Source: UBA940 sp031548515
GTDB lineage: Bacteria; Bacteroidota; Bacteroidia; Bacteroidales; Rikenellaceae
Length of the DNA stretch: 64,000 nucleotides
Direction: 5' to 3'
Assembly: GCA_031548515.1 (NCBI GenBank)
Contig: JAVBRB010000017.1
Coordinates: forward strand, 1 to 64,000
The notes under the pieces were generated by a model. It worked only from the letters and a program-made list of their open reading frames with translations, did not search any database and was not told the DNA's origin. The position numbers and the translations under genes were made by a program. How positions within the stretch are numbered: position 1 is the stretch's first letter; the number at the start of each line of letters is the position of its first letter. This document shows, piece by piece, positions 26,913 to 36,311 of the stretch.

Positions 26913-27050
26913 CTTGCCACGGCAGGCTTATCCATCCCGCCACTCTCCCAACAGACCATGGCCTGCTTCGAGAGTGCAAAAATAGCTATTCCGCGACAAA
27001 ATCCAAAATCCGCGCAGTTTTTTTGGTATTTTATACTTTAGCGCGCCATC

Positions 27051-27133
27051 GTCATTGCGAGGAGCCGACAGGGGCGCGCGGCAATCCAGTCTTTTTTTCT
27101 GGATTGCTTCAACCTAACAGGGTTCGCAATGAC
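27051..27133. repeat. Dispersed palindromic repeat (GTCATTGCGAGG...GCAATGAC type)
   Basis: Outer arms GTCATTGCGA (27051-27060) and CGCAATGAC (27125-27133) enclose inner arms GCAATCCAG (27081-27089) and CTGGATTGC (27099-27107). This nested pattern matches an intergenic palindromic repeat seen in many unrelated bacterial genomes. It lies just upstream of the flippase promoter. Confidence 0.75.
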
Positions 27134-27164
27134 GGAGGAGGCAGAAATTTATAGAAAGTAAAAT

Positions 27165-27195
27165 TTTGCTTATCACTCGGCTTTCACTACATTTG
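27165..27195 (+). promoter_or_regulatory. Bacteroidetes-type promoter for the flippase/dut operon
   Basis: TTTG (27165-27168), exactly 19 bases, then TACATTTG (27188-27195) match TTTG-N19-21-TAnnTTTG. The ATG at 27218 is 22 bases further on. Confidence 0.8.
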
Positions 27196-27217
27196 TAAGT
27201 TAAAGCAACTCATCCGG

Positions 27218-28708
27218 ATGAACAGCATACGCACCCTCGCGGGCGACACGATGATATACGGTCTGAGCACCATCCTGACCAGGATGCTCAACTACCTGAT
27301 GTTCCCCTACCTCACCTATCTGATGGGGCAGGAGGCATACGGCGAGGTGACCGACATGTACTCGATCATCCCGTTCGCGCTGGTGGTGCTGACGATGGGA
27401 CTCGAAAGCGGCTTTTTCCGCTTCACGGGGCGCGCCGAAAACGATGGGGAAAAACGACAGTTGTTCGCTACCACATGGGGCGCAACGATTCTCGCAGCCG
27501 TGATGTTCTTTGGAATAGTCGTGCTGTTTAACCGCCCGATCGCCTCGGCGATGGGGTACGCCGACCGCAGTTCATACATCTGGATTACGGCGCTCATCAT
27601 CCTGCTCGACGTGGTGGCAGCAATGCCTTTCGCCAAGCTCCGCGAACAGCGCCGGAGAATCAGGTACGTGACGGTCCGGCTGGTTTCGGTGGTGGTGAAC
27701 ATCCTCTTCTGCGTCTTCTTCTTCTCGGTGCTGCCGCGACTGGCCGAAAGCGGCGCCGGATTCTGGCAGCAGATCTGGAACCCGGAGTTCGGAGCGGGCT
27801 ACGTGCTTGTGGCCAACGTTTTTGCAAGCGCAGCGGCATTCCTGCTGCTTCTGCCGACGACTGGAAGGGTCGTTCCGAGGATTTCGCCGAAGGTCTTCCG
27901 GCAGATCATGCTATACTCGCTGCCACTGCTCATCAGCGGGATCGCCGGAACGGGCAACGAGTTCATAGACCGGCAGTTGATTAAATGGCTGCTGCCCGAA
28001 GAGGCATGGCGCGCCCAGCTCGGCATATACGGCGCGACGACGCGGCTGGCGGTGATAATGGTGCTGTTCACGCAGATGTACCGCCTTGCGGCCGAACCGT
28101 TCTTCCTTGCCAAGTTCAAAAAAGAGGACTTCGTGCGGCAGACGGCCGAAACGATGAAGTACTATGTTATCGTCACGGTGCTCATCTTTGTGGGCATCAT
28201 GCTGTTCAGCGACGTGATCGTGCTGATCGCCGGGCCGAGGTTCCGCGGCGCAAGCCACCTGCTGCCCATACTCCTTGTGGCGAACGCGCTGGCCGGAGTT
28301 GTGCTCAACCTGTCTTTCTGGTACAAGCAGGAGAGCAAAACCAAATACGCCATCTGGATCACCGGAACGGGGCTGGTGGTCGTCACGACCCTGTGTATGT
28401 TGCTGATCCCGCGTTTCGGCATCGATGGCGCGGCATGGGCGAGGTTGGCCTGCGAAATTGCGATGGTGGCCGTCAGCCTGTGGTTGAACCAGAAATACTG
28501 CCCCACACCTTATGACTTCCGGCGAATCGGCAGATATATCCTGCTGGGCGCAGCCATTTACGGAGTGAGTTTTGCAACGGCCATGCTCGCGCCGTGGCTG
28601 CAATATTCGCTCAACGCGGCGCTCTTAGCCGGCCTTGCCGTATACGTGATATGGAAGGAAAATCTAATGCGATATATCAGACCAAAATATGAAAATAAAG
28701 GTAATTAA
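27218..28708 (+). CDS. Oligosaccharide flippase / polysaccharide biosynthesis protein
   Basis: The 496-residue integral membrane protein has 12-14 hydrophobic helices spread evenly over its length, the layout of the MVF/Wzx flippases that move lipid-linked saccharides across the inner membrane. The opening (LAGDTMIYGLSTILTRMLNY, then FPYLTYLMGQEAYGEVTDMY) is characteristic. The last helix runs into a basic tail. It overlaps the dut start by 20 bases, an arrangement that is common in Bacteroidetes, and has a well-formed promoter. The glycan substrate is unknown, since no glycosyltransferase cluster adjoins it. Confidence 0.9.
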   Translation: MNSIRTLAGDTMIYGLSTILTRMLNYLMFPYLTYLMGQEAYGEVTDMYSIIPFALVVLTMGLESGFFRFTGRAENDGEKRQLFATTWGATILAAVMFFGIVVLFNRPIASAMGYADRSSYIWITALIILLDVVAAMPFAKLREQRRRIRYVTVRLVSVVVNILFCVFFFSVLPRLAESGAGFWQQIWNPEFGAGYVLVANVFASAAAFLLLLPTTGRVVPRISPKVFRQIMLYSLPLLISGIAGTGNEFIDRQLIKWLLPEEAWRAQLGIYGATTRLAVIMVLFTQMYRLAAEPFFLAKFKKEDFVRQTAETMKYYVIVTVLIFVGIMLFSDVIVLIAGPRFRGASHLLPILLVANALAGVVLNLSFWYKQESKTKYAIWITGTGLVVVTTLCMLLIPRFGIDGAAWARLACEIAMVAVSLWLNQKYCPTPYDFRRIGRYILLGAAIYGVSFATAMLAPWLQYSLNAALLAGLAVYVIWKENLMRYIRPKYENKGN

Positions 28709-29120
28709 CAAATCGGCTTTCGATCTGCCCAGGTACGAGACGCCCCTTTCCGCCGGAATGGACGTCCGCGCCAACCTCACCGAAAGCATCACGCTCGCAC
28801 CGCTCGAAAGGGCGCTCATCCCCACAGGACTGTACGTCGAACTGCCCGCCGGCTACGAATTGCAGGTGCGCCCCCGCAGCGGACTGGCGATCAAACACGG
28901 CATCACGGTGCTGAACTCCCCCGGGACTGTCGATGCGGACTATCGCGGCGAACTCCGAACCATTCTCGTCAACCTTTCCAACGAACCTTTCGAGATAAAG
29001 CCCGGCGAACGCATCGCGCAATACGTGATCGCACGCCACGAACAGGTCGAGTGGGAACAGGTAGACGAACTCTCCGAAACCGACCGCGGCGCCGGAGGTT
29101 TCGGTTCGACAGGAAAGTGA
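28689..29120 (+). CDS. dut: dUTP diphosphatase
   Basis: Dut hydrolyses dUTP to dUMP and PPi, keeping uracil out of DNA and supplying dTMP synthesis. The 143-residue protein shows all five trimeric dUTPase motifs: SAGMDVRAN (1), PRSGLAIKHG (2), GTVDADYRGEL (3), ERIAQYVI (4) and the glycine-rich RGAGGFGSTGK (5) at the C-terminus. Its start lies inside the flippase gene. A 425-base hairpin-rich spacer follows. Confidence 0.97.
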   Translation: MKIKVINKSAFDLPRYETPLSAGMDVRANLTESITLAPLERALIPTGLYVELPAGYELQVRPRSGLAIKHGITVLNSPGTVDADYRGELRTILVNLSNEPFEIKPGERIAQYVIARHEQVEWEQVDELSETDRGAGGFGSTGK

Positions 29121-29545
29121 TTCTTTACACAACATGACGGTTGTGTGTGAATCCCACTTTTCAAAAATCGTGAGCGCAGGCGCCGACTAAAATGTAAATC
29201 AACCATGTGCGATAGCTTCGCGTTAGCTCAAGGTTGTACCATTTTAGGCAAGCCGGAGTAGATTTTGGAACGTGGGCCGGTTTTGCTCCACTTTTAGCTT
29301 TGCTTTCCTCCTCCTTGCGGGGCATAGCTTGCAAGCAATCTCTGCTCCCGCTGCGAGCGTCGGTTGCCGGCTAAAAGTGGAAAATATAATAAAATCTGTC
29401 GCCAGGATTTATTCCCGCTGCCTTAAAGATTTTTAACGACAAAAATCTTTTTTAATCAGGCGGCAGCGGAGTTTCGCACAGAGTATCGCCGCTTTTAAAA
29501 AAGCGGTACCAAAAATTTTCAGCAGATACTGAGTATCTGTTTTTA
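29121..29545. other. Hairpin-rich intergenic region of about 425 bases
   Basis: No gene is evident. Successive inverted repeats fill it: ACACAAC/GTTGTGT (29127-29146), CTAAAATG..CAACC/GGTTG..CATTTTAG (29187-29247), TCCACTTTTAGC/GCTAAAAGTGGA (29287-29381), CCGCTGCC/GGCAGCGG (29415-29469) enclosing AAAGATTTTT/AAAAATCTTT, CCGCTTTT/AAAAGCGG (29489-29506), and CAGATAC/GTATCTG (29523-29539) followed by TTTTT just before the next ATG. It may be a structured RNA, a mobile repeat remnant or stacked terminators. Confidence 0.6.
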
Positions 29546-30694
29546 ATGCAAAAAATGAGATTTAAAGATATCATAGGACAGGAGGATGTTAAGGCTAGGT
29601 TGGCGCGAACGGTCGACGAGGGCCGTGTGAGCCATGCGCAGATGTTCACGGGCGCATGCGGTTACGGGACGCTGCCGCTGGCGGTGGCGTATATCCAGTA
29701 CCTGAACTGTCCGGATAGGAAAGACGGCGATTCGTGCGGCGTATGCCCGTCGTGCAGGAAGATAAGCGAACTGCAGCATCCGGACGTTCATTTCGTGATG
29801 CCGGTCAACAAGCAGGGCAAAAAGAGCGGCGAGATGATCACGAGCGACGTTTTCCTGCCCGAATGGCGGCGGATGGTTGCCGGGACGGGCGGTTATTTCG
29901 ATGAGCAGATGTGGTACGGAGAACTGGGCTTGGAAAACCTGCAGGGCCTTATTTCGAAAAAAGACGCCGACGAAGTGATCCGCAAGCTATCGTTCAAAAG
30001 TTTCGAGGGAGGCTACAAGGCAGTGGTCATATGGCTGCCCGAAAAGATGAACACCGAGGCCGCCAACACACTGCTCAAGATTCTGGAGGAACCGTGGGAC
30101 AGGACGCTTTTCGTGCTGGTCTCGGAGTCACCGAGGCTGCTTCTGCCGACCATCACGTCGAGGGTGCAGGAGGTTGCCGTGCCTGGCATCGAACCGGAAG
30201 CGATAGAGAGGTATTTTGCGGCGCAGGGCATCGATTCTGCAAGAGCGCGACAAGCATCGAGGCTTTCGAGGGGAAATTTATTGGAAGCCAGGCGGATAGT
30301 GTCGGACGAAGGTGCCGAGGAGAAGACCGAGGACTTCGAACTTTTCATGGGGCTGATGCGCCTGAGCTATAACGACAAGCACCTGGAACTGATAGAGTGG
30401 GGCGAAGGTGTTGCACGTTTGGGACGCGAAAGACAGAAACGTTTTTTCGAAAATTCCATCCGTCTGGTACGTTCGAGTTACATGCTTAATGCCGGATTGG
30501 AAGATATTGCGTACCTTTGGGGCGCAGAACTCGATTTTTGCCGTAAGTTTTCGCCGTTCATAGGCAATCACAACGTCGAGAATCTCGTTAGCGAAATGGA
30601 GACGGCGCTTGGACAGCTTCGTCAGAACGGTAATGCGACGATAATATTTACCCATTTCGCCCTGGCGGTGAGTAAACTGATAATTAAAAAATAA
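29546..30694 (+). CDS. holB: DNA polymerase III delta-prime-like clamp-loader subunit
   Basis: The 382-residue protein has a AAA+ clamp-loader fold: FKDIIGQEDVKARLARTVDE, SHAQMFTGACGYG where the P-loop lysine is missing (as in delta-prime, which does not bind ATP), a zinc-ribbon Cys cluster (CPDRKDGDSCGVCPSCRK), and the sensor region MNTEAANTLLKILEEPWDRT with TITSRVQEV. The start may be the ATG three codons further in (MRFKDIIG). It is followed 2 bases later by folK. Confidence 0.9.
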   Translation: MQKMRFKDIIGQEDVKARLARTVDEGRVSHAQMFTGACGYGTLPLAVAYIQYLNCPDRKDGDSCGVCPSCRKISELQHPDVHFVMPVNKQGKKSGEMITSDVFLPEWRRMVAGTGGYFDEQMWYGELGLENLQGLISKKDADEVIRKLSFKSFEGGYKAVVIWLPEKMNTEAANTLLKILEEPWDRTLFVLVSESPRLLLPTITSRVQEVAVPGIEPEAIERYFAAQGIDSARARQASRLSRGNLLEARRIVSDEGAEEKTEDFELFMGLMRLSYNDKHLELIEWGEGVARLGRERQKRFFENSIRLVRSSYMLNAGLEDIAYLWGAELDFCRKFSPFIGNHNVENLVSEMETALGQLRQNGNATIIFTHFALAVSKLIIKK

Positions 30695-30696
30695 TT

Positions 30697-31206
30697 ATGG
30701 CACGTGTGGCATTGATAACCGGAGGGAACCAGGGCGAGGTGAAACCACGCCTCCATCAGGCCCAGATCATGATAAACAGGGAGATCGGCCCTGTTATGAG
30801 GTGTTCGCACCGCTACAAGACGCGTGCATGGGGATTCAATGCAGAAGAGCCTTTTACCAACCAGGTGCTGATCGCCGACACCGACTTGTCGCCGCGGCAG
30901 GTGCTGGAAAAGGTGCAGGAGATCGAACAGTCACTGGGACGCGACCGCTCCGCCGAAGAGGCCGATAAAAAACGCACCGGACAGCCCTACAGTTCGCGCA
31001 TGATAGACATAGACATACTGTTCTACGACGATGAGGTGATAGATGAGCCGGACCTGAGAATACCGCATCCCCTGCTTCACGAAAGGGATTTCGTGTTGGA
31101 ACCTCTCAACGAAGTGGCCCCGCAGAAGATGCACCCGGTGCTGAACAGAACGGTAGCCCAACTGTGGGATGATATCGACGGTTGCAACGGCGAGATAGAG
31201 CGGTAG
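30697..31206 (+). CDS. folK: 2-amino-4-hydroxy-6-hydroxymethyldihydropteridine diphosphokinase
   Basis: HPPK transfers pyrophosphate from ATP to the pterin alcohol in folate synthesis. The 169 residues show GGNQGEVKPRL at the start, the family core SRMIDIDILFYDDEVID (the two Asp that bind magnesium), and RIPHPLLHERDFVLEPLNEV. It is 2 bases after the delta-prime gene and 33 bases before a small lipoprotein gene. Confidence 0.95.
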   Translation: MARVALITGGNQGEVKPRLHQAQIMINREIGPVMRCSHRYKTRAWGFNAEEPFTNQVLIADTDLSPRQVLEKVQEIEQSLGRDRSAEEADKKRTGQPYSSRMIDIDILFYDDEVIDEPDLRIPHPLLHERDFVLEPLNEVAPQKMHPVLNRTVAQLWDDIDGCNGEIER

Positions 31207-31239
31207 CCCCGAACGGCATAAGAGATTTATAAAACATAA

Positions 31240-31788
31240 ATGCGGATAGCAAGACAGATAATTATGGCAGCCGCGACGCTGCTTTTCCTCGGAGGTTGTG
31301 CAAAATACAACACTGACTGCGAACTTGTTGTCCGTCCGCGGGTGCGCCCGGTACAGAATAGTCCGCAGGGCGGCGAGGCGGCCTACATGGTGAGGGTCTA
31401 TACTTATTACGTTTCCGAAAGCGACAAGGACGGATGGGCGCCGCAGTCGTATGCCGACGCCGACGCCGGTATAGTACGCAACCTCGACACCGGCGAAGTA
31501 CGCGGCCACGACCTTATGGGCGAACAGGGAGACGATACATATATCCATATCACCCTGAGCAGTTCTCCTGTATTGCTCGTTGCGGTCGACCCGATCGACA
31601 GGTTTTATGCATGGCGCGTGTTCGAGTACGAAGTGCCGCAGATAGATCCGGTGACCATGGTACTTAGGTTCCAGTTATGGGAAACGAGGGTCCAGTTCAC
31701 AGATTCCCACTGGACGATGGTGAACGCCAATCTGCAGGAAGGCGGCGCAGGAGCGGCCGAAAGATACAACACCGAGACGGAAAGATGA
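31240..31788 (+). CDS. Lipoprotein of unknown function
   Basis: The 182-residue protein has a lipoprotein signal ending LFLGGC (Cys20). The rest is predicted beta-rich, with YMVRVYTYYVSESDKDGWAP and VLLVAVDPIDRFYAWRVFEY, which vaguely recalls an immunoglobulin-like sandwich. I do not recognise the family. Its stop overlaps the start of the large Big_5 lipoprotein by an ATGA, so the two are probably co-translated and may act together at the cell surface. Confidence 0.7.
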   Translation: MRIARQIIMAAATLLFLGGCAKYNTDCELVVRPRVRPVQNSPQGGEAAYMVRVYTYYVSESDKDGWAPQSYADADAGIVRNLDTGEVRGHDLMGEQGDDTYIHITLSSSPVLLVAVDPIDRFYAWRVFEYEVPQIDPVTMVLRFQLWETRVQFTDSHWTMVNANLQEGGAGAAERYNTETER

Positions 31789-33836
31789 ACATGGCGGCGG
31801 CAAAAGCAGGGCAGGTGGTGTTGAAGACAGCCGTTGCGGCGTTCTTCTGCACGGCCCTTTTCATGCGCTGCGCCAATCAGATGACACCGCAGGGCGGACC
31901 AAAGGATTCGCTGCCGCCGGTGGTGAAACTGATGACGCCGGAGAACGGACAGCGCCATTTTACGGGCAAGCGCATTTTCATAGAGTTCGACGAATACGTC
32001 CAACTGAAAGACCAGGGCAAGGAGTTCTACACTTCGCCGCTGATGAAGACCAAGCCGACGCTGGCCGTCAAGGGACGCGGAGTGAGGGTAGACATCAAGG
32101 ACACGCTGCTCGAGAACCGGACATATTCGCTCAATTTCGGCAGTGCAGTGCGCGACAACAACGAGGGTAACGTACTCTATGGCTTGCGGTACGTATTTTC
32201 GACCGGCTCGGCCATAGACTCGATGATGATGACCGGCTACACTGCCGACGCGATGAAAGGGGACAGCATCAGCAAGTCTTTCATTTTTTTCTACGACTCG
32301 AAGATAGACACCATTCCGCAGTACGACTCGATACTGCTAAATCACGAGCCTGACGCGGTGGGGCGCGCCGAAAACAACGGTATCTTCATCGCCCAGAATC
32401 TCAAGTCCATTCCGTATAAGGTCTACGCCATACAGGACAACAACGGCAACCAGAAATACGATCCGGGGGTTGACAAAGTGGGCTTCCTCGACAGCCTGTA
32501 CAATCCGGCAGGCATGGAGGCGTTCGCCGTGTGGCTCGACGAATACCGCCGGTATCCGACGGCCGACCCGCAGGTTTATTTCCGCATGTTCACCGACGGG
32601 CAATTCCGGCGGCATAGCCTGACGGGATCGGAACGTCCCGACAGCCACCAGGCCATTCTGAGGTTCAGCGCCCCGTTCCCGCAGATAGACACGCTGACGT
32701 TCGACGGGATACCCGAAGACAAGATAATCAAGGAGTACATGACTCCGGGACATGACACCATTTCGCTGTGGTTCAACGTGCCGGCCGATATGCTGCCCGA
32801 CACTATAAAAGGACGGATCTCGTACTTGAAACACGACTCGCTGAACAACCTTATTCCCGCTTCGCAGAACCTGAGGCTGGCCTGGCGCCATATCGAGAGC
32901 AAGGAAGAGCAAAAAGAGCGGGAGAAAGAGGAAAAAGAGCGCAAGAAAGCCGAAGAGAACGGCGAAGAATATATTATGCCGGCAAAACCCAATCCATTCA
33001 AATTCAAGGTCGACGCCGGAGCCGAGGTCAACCCCGAAAAGAACATCCCCATCCAGTTCGACATACCCCTGGTGGAACTCGACAGCGCACGCATATCACT
33101 GACCTCGATAACGAATCCCGACAGTCCCGTGCAGGTTCCTTTCCATATTCTGCAGGACACCATGAACATCCGCAAATGGACGATCACAGCCGACTGGAAT
33201 CCGGACAACAAATACCGCCTGATGGTACCGGCGGGGGCGTTCGTCAATGTGGCGGGCGAAAGGAACGACACCCTTAAAGCCGATTTCGCCATATTGCAGC
33301 GGTCGAAATTCTCCACGATCGTGGCGGACGTGACCGGGAAAACGCCTTCGTCGAAATACGTAGTCCAGATAGTGAATTCCAGCGGCAAGGTCGAAAAAGA
33401 GGTTCCAAACATTTCGACGGGAAAATACTACTTTTATTATATCCCCGAGGGCGAAGTGCGCATACGAATAGTCGAGGACATGAACGGCAACGGCAAATGG
33501 GATACGGGCAACATGATCGAACGCCGGCAACCCGAAAGGGCGGAATTCTACGTCGGCACTACCGGCAGCCAGTTGGTTCCGGCACGCATAAACTGGGAAG
33601 TCGACGTCAAACTGGACATGGCACAGATATTCGCGCCCGTCTCTATGGAAAAAGTCCGCCGCGACCTGCAGCAGGCTGAGGACGCCCGTATCGAAAAATG
33701 GCTTGAAGACAAGGCGAAACGCGATGCCGAACGCAAAAAACAGGAACAGGGACAAGGAAGCGGAGGCGGACTCGGCATAGGCGGTGCGCTCGGAGGCGCC
33801 AAACAACAGATACAATCCACCGTGGGAGGAATGTAA
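31785..33836 (+). CDS. Ig-like (Big_5) domain lipoprotein
   Basis: The ATGA at 31785 gives 683 residues and a signal with the lipobox FMRC (about Cys26); a longer upstream reading lacks a signal. Residues 30-140 match a Big_5 domain common at the start of Bacteroidetes surface lipoproteins (MTPQGGPKDSLPPVVKLMTP, FIEFDEYVQLKD, NRTYSLNFG). A Lys/Glu-rich stretch occurs near residue 390, and a C-terminal region has an EF-hand-like DMNGNGKWDTGN. A charged low-complexity tail with Gln/Gly ends the protein. It overlaps the next gene by one base (TAATG). The function is unknown. Confidence 0.85.
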   Translation: MNMAAAKAGQVVLKTAVAAFFCTALFMRCANQMTPQGGPKDSLPPVVKLMTPENGQRHFTGKRIFIEFDEYVQLKDQGKEFYTSPLMKTKPTLAVKGRGVRVDIKDTLLENRTYSLNFGSAVRDNNEGNVLYGLRYVFSTGSAIDSMMMTGYTADAMKGDSISKSFIFFYDSKIDTIPQYDSILLNHEPDAVGRAENNGIFIAQNLKSIPYKVYAIQDNNGNQKYDPGVDKVGFLDSLYNPAGMEAFAVWLDEYRRYPTADPQVYFRMFTDGQFRRHSLTGSERPDSHQAILRFSAPFPQIDTLTFDGIPEDKIIKEYMTPGHDTISLWFNVPADMLPDTIKGRISYLKHDSLNNLIPASQNLRLAWRHIESKEEQKEREKEEKERKKAEENGEEYIMPAKPNPFKFKVDAGAEVNPEKNIPIQFDIPLVELDSARISLTSITNPDSPVQVPFHILQDTMNIRKWTITADWNPDNKYRLMVPAGAFVNVAGERNDTLKADFAILQRSKFSTIVADVTGKTPSSKYVVQIVNSSGKVEKEVPNISTGKYYFYYIPEGEVRIRIVEDMNGNGKWDTGNMIERRQPERAEFYVGTTGSQLVPARINWEVDVKLDMAQIFAPVSMEKVRRDLQQAEDARIEKWLEDKAKRDAERKKQEQGQGSGGGLGIGGALGGAKQQIQSTVGGM

Positions 33837-34657
33837 TGAAACGCAGACTTACATACGCGATATTTGCGGCGGCAGCGACAGTCCTGCTGTCGTTTCCCGC
33901 CTATGCGCAGCACTATATAGGCGTCAAAGGCGGCTACGGCGCCGCCTTCGGACGTTTCTATCCACCGGTGTACAAATCAGCCATGGACTGGAACAAATAC
34001 ACCGGCGGTGTGATGTGGAAGTATTACAGCGCGCAACAGGTGGTTGGCGGAGTTTCGGCGGAACTCGAATACCAGATGCGCGGTTACAAGATATATGAAA
34101 CCCAGGAAGGAATATCCAACACCACCAGCTATACGGTAAAAACCAGGACTGTCGGCACCGTAACGATGCCGCTCATCTGGCAGCCGCACCTGTACTTTGC
34201 CAACCGTCACGTCAGGGTATTCCTTAACGCCGGAGTCACTTTTTCCTACAACCTGGGGATAAACGACACTTTCACCGTGTTGAACCACGACTACAACGAA
34301 ACGACAAAGATGGCGACGGTCACGAGCGTAACGACAGATTACACGATGATCCGGGCGCGCGACAACCGATGGAATTACGGCCTGTGCGGAGGGCTTGGGT
34401 TCGGGGTGTTGTTCGGCCGCTGCGAAGTATTTGCCGAAGCGCGGTATTACTATGGAATGTCCGACATTCTGCGCAACAAGACCAAATACATTTTCAACGA
34501 GCAGGAATCGATCCGTTCGGAATTGGACAACCTTTTCATCAACTTCGGATTTTTCTTCAGGCTCGGGAAAGAGGGGATAAAGGCGCCGCCTCTCAAGCGC
34601 AGCAAGGAAAAAGTGCCTGACACCAACGACTTCCGCAATATAAAACTCAATTTCTAA
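33836..34657 (+). CDS. Outer-membrane beta-barrel protein
   Basis: The 273-residue protein has a signal peptide (MKRRLTYAIFAAAATVLLSF to AYAQ) and then amphipathic strands typical of the OMP_b-brl_2 family that includes PorT-like proteins: IGVKGGYGAAFGRFYP at the start, VGGVSAELEYQMRGYKI in the middle and FGVLFGRCEVFAEARYYYGM later. It ends in a basic tail NIKLNF. One base overlaps the Big_5 lipoprotein gene, so the two may form a surface complex. No type IX secretion genes lie nearby, so I do not call it PorT. Confidence 0.8.
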   Translation: MKRRLTYAIFAAAATVLLSFPAYAQHYIGVKGGYGAAFGRFYPPVYKSAMDWNKYTGGVMWKYYSAQQVVGGVSAELEYQMRGYKIYETQEGISNTTSYTVKTRTVGTVTMPLIWQPHLYFANRHVRVFLNAGVTFSYNLGINDTFTVLNHDYNETTKMATVTSVTTDYTMIRARDNRWNYGLCGGLGFGVLFGRCEVFAEARYYYGMSDILRNKTKYIFNEQESIRSELDNLFINFGFFFRLGKEGIKAPPLKRSKEKVPDTNDFRNIKLNF

Positions 34658-34659
34658 CC

Positions 34660-34995
34660 ATGGATAATACCAGACAGCAAAAGATATCGCGCCAGATCCA
34701 GAAAGACCTGGGCGACATATTCATACGCGAGGCCGCGCCGCTGCTGAAAGGAGCGATGGTGACGGTCTCTTCGGTCAGGATCAGCCCTGACCTGAGTTAC
34801 GCCCGCGTTTACCTGAGCGTCTTCCCGTTTCCCAAACACGGGGAGGTGATGGCGTCGCTCGAGGCTAACAATAAACTAATACGCAAAACGTTGGGCGGGA
34901 AGATACGCAACCAGATGCGTATCGTACCAGAACTGACGTTCTTTATCGACGACTCTTTCGAGTATATCGACAAAATAGATAACCTTCTTAAATAG
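34660..34995 (+). CDS. rbfA: 30S ribosome-binding factor A
   Basis: RbfA helps mature the 5-prime end of 16S rRNA in the 30S subunit. The 111 residues show the KH-like fold pattern: RQQKISRQIQKDLGDIFIRE, VTVSSVRISPDLSYARVYLS and RIVPELTFFIDDSFEYIDKI. It begins 2 bases after the outer-membrane barrel gene and precedes the LolC/E-like permease by 109 bases. Confidence 0.94.
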   Translation: MDNTRQQKISRQIQKDLGDIFIREAAPLLKGAMVTVSSVRISPDLSYARVYLSVFPFPKHGEVMASLEANNKLIRKTLGGKIRNQMRIVPELTFFIDDSFEYIDKIDNLLK

Positions 34996-35104
34996 TGCCG
35001 AATATACGGTATGTAAGAAGTTCGCCGACGAGGCCCGTCAGTTGCCGAAAGGCAGAGCAGGATAAGCCAAAGGAGGCAACAAATAAAACCAGCTGTTTCC
35101 TGAT

Positions 35105-36310
35105 ATGAAGTCCCTTTCCACTTTTTTCGCCCGACGTTTCCTGTTTTCACCTAAATCCCATTCGGTGATAAACATTATTTCGCGGGTAAGCATGGTGGCC
35201 GTGGGCGTTCCGGTGGCGGCGATGGTGATACTGCTCTCTGTTTTCAACGGATTCGACGACCTCATCCGCCGCATGTACCACGATTTCGATCCCGACCTGC
35301 TCGTACAGCCCGCGAAAGGCAAAGTCTTCGACCCGGCAACCATGGACTCAGATGCGATACGTTCGCTCGCCGGAGTAGCCGGGGTGTCGTATGTTTTGGA
35401 GGAAAGCGCACTTCTGGAATACAGGGGGAAGCAGACGACGGCCACGGTAAGGGGTGTAGACAGGGCCTTTAAGGGCGTTGTTCCCCTCGATGACATGCTC
35501 TATATGGGCACGGCCGAAAGCACCGGGGCGGTCGTCGGCCAGGGTATAGCCTACGAACTGGGCGTACGTATGGGCCTCTCGGAGCAGCTTAAATTCTACG
35601 TGCCGCGACGGGGAAGTTATTCGGCTCTACTGCCGGTCAACAGTTTTTCGACGGGCAGCGTTCCCATAGAGGGGGTTTTCGTGCTTGACGCCGAGACCGA
35701 TGGAGAATACGTGATTGTACCGCTGGTCTTCGCGCAGGAACTGTTCGATTACGAAGGGTTGGCTTCCGGACTGATGATCCGCTTCAAGGACGGCGCGCAT
35801 GCGAAAAAACTGAAAAAACAGGTTTCGGAGATTGCCGGGGAAGATTTTACGGTGCTGACCCGTTATGAACAGAAAGCCTCTATGTACAGGATAATGACGA
35901 TGGAGAAATGGGGTGTATTTTTCATAGGACTGATGGTTCTGGTGATCGCCTCGTTCTCGATAGTCGGCTCGCTCATAATGCTGGTTATCGACAAACGCGA
36001 CAATATCCGTACCTTGGGAGCTTTGGGTGCTACCCCACGCCTCGTGCGGGCGATATTCACGCGGCAGGGCATGATGATAGGTATGATAGGTGCGACCGGG
36101 GGATTGGTATTGGGAGTGCTGGTTTGCGCCGTACAGCAGATTTTCGGGGTTATCCCGATGCCTGCGGCTACTTTCCTCGTCGATAGCTACCCGGTAATGA
36201 TGAAACCTCTCGATATCGCAGCGGTATGCGCGGCATTTGTGGCGGTTAATTATATTATTACTAAATTTACGGTGATTAAAACGGTCGGCAAACGCGACCT
36301 ATGGATGTAA
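35105..36310 (+). CDS. LolC/LolE-like ABC transporter permease
   Basis: The 401-residue protein follows the FtsX/MacB layout: one N-terminal membrane helix (VAVGVPVAAMVILLSVFNGF), a periplasmic domain of about 200 residues, then three helices (FIGLMVLVIASFSIVGSLIM onward) with the coupling segment RDNIRTLGALGATPRLVRAI. LolC/E extract lipoproteins from the inner membrane together with an ATPase and LolA; the ATPase is not adjacent here. The opening ARRFLFSPKSHSVINIISR is typical of the Bacteroidetes LolE-like group. It lies one base before the DUF4296 gene. Confidence 0.88.
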   Translation: MKSLSTFFARRFLFSPKSHSVINIISRVSMVAVGVPVAAMVILLSVFNGFDDLIRRMYHDFDPDLLVQPAKGKVFDPATMDSDAIRSLAGVAGVSYVLEESALLEYRGKQTTATVRGVDRAFKGVVPLDDMLYMGTAESTGAVVGQGIAYELGVRMGLSEQLKFYVPRRGSYSALLPVNSFSTGSVPIEGVFVLDAETDGEYVIVPLVFAQELFDYEGLASGLMIRFKDGAHAKKLKKQVSEIAGEDFTVLTRYEQKASMYRIMTMEKWGVFFIGLMVLVIASFSIVGSLIMLVIDKRDNIRTLGALGATPRLVRAIFTRQGMMIGMIGATGGLVLGVLVCAVQQIFGVIPMPAATFLVDSYPVMMKPLDIAAVCAAFVAVNYIITKFTVIKTVGKRDLWM

Positions 36311-36311
36311 A

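Noticed and set aside
33836..34657. Naming the outer-membrane barrel PorT (type IX secretion)
   Set aside because: It belongs to the broad barrel family, but no other type IX secretion component is in the window.
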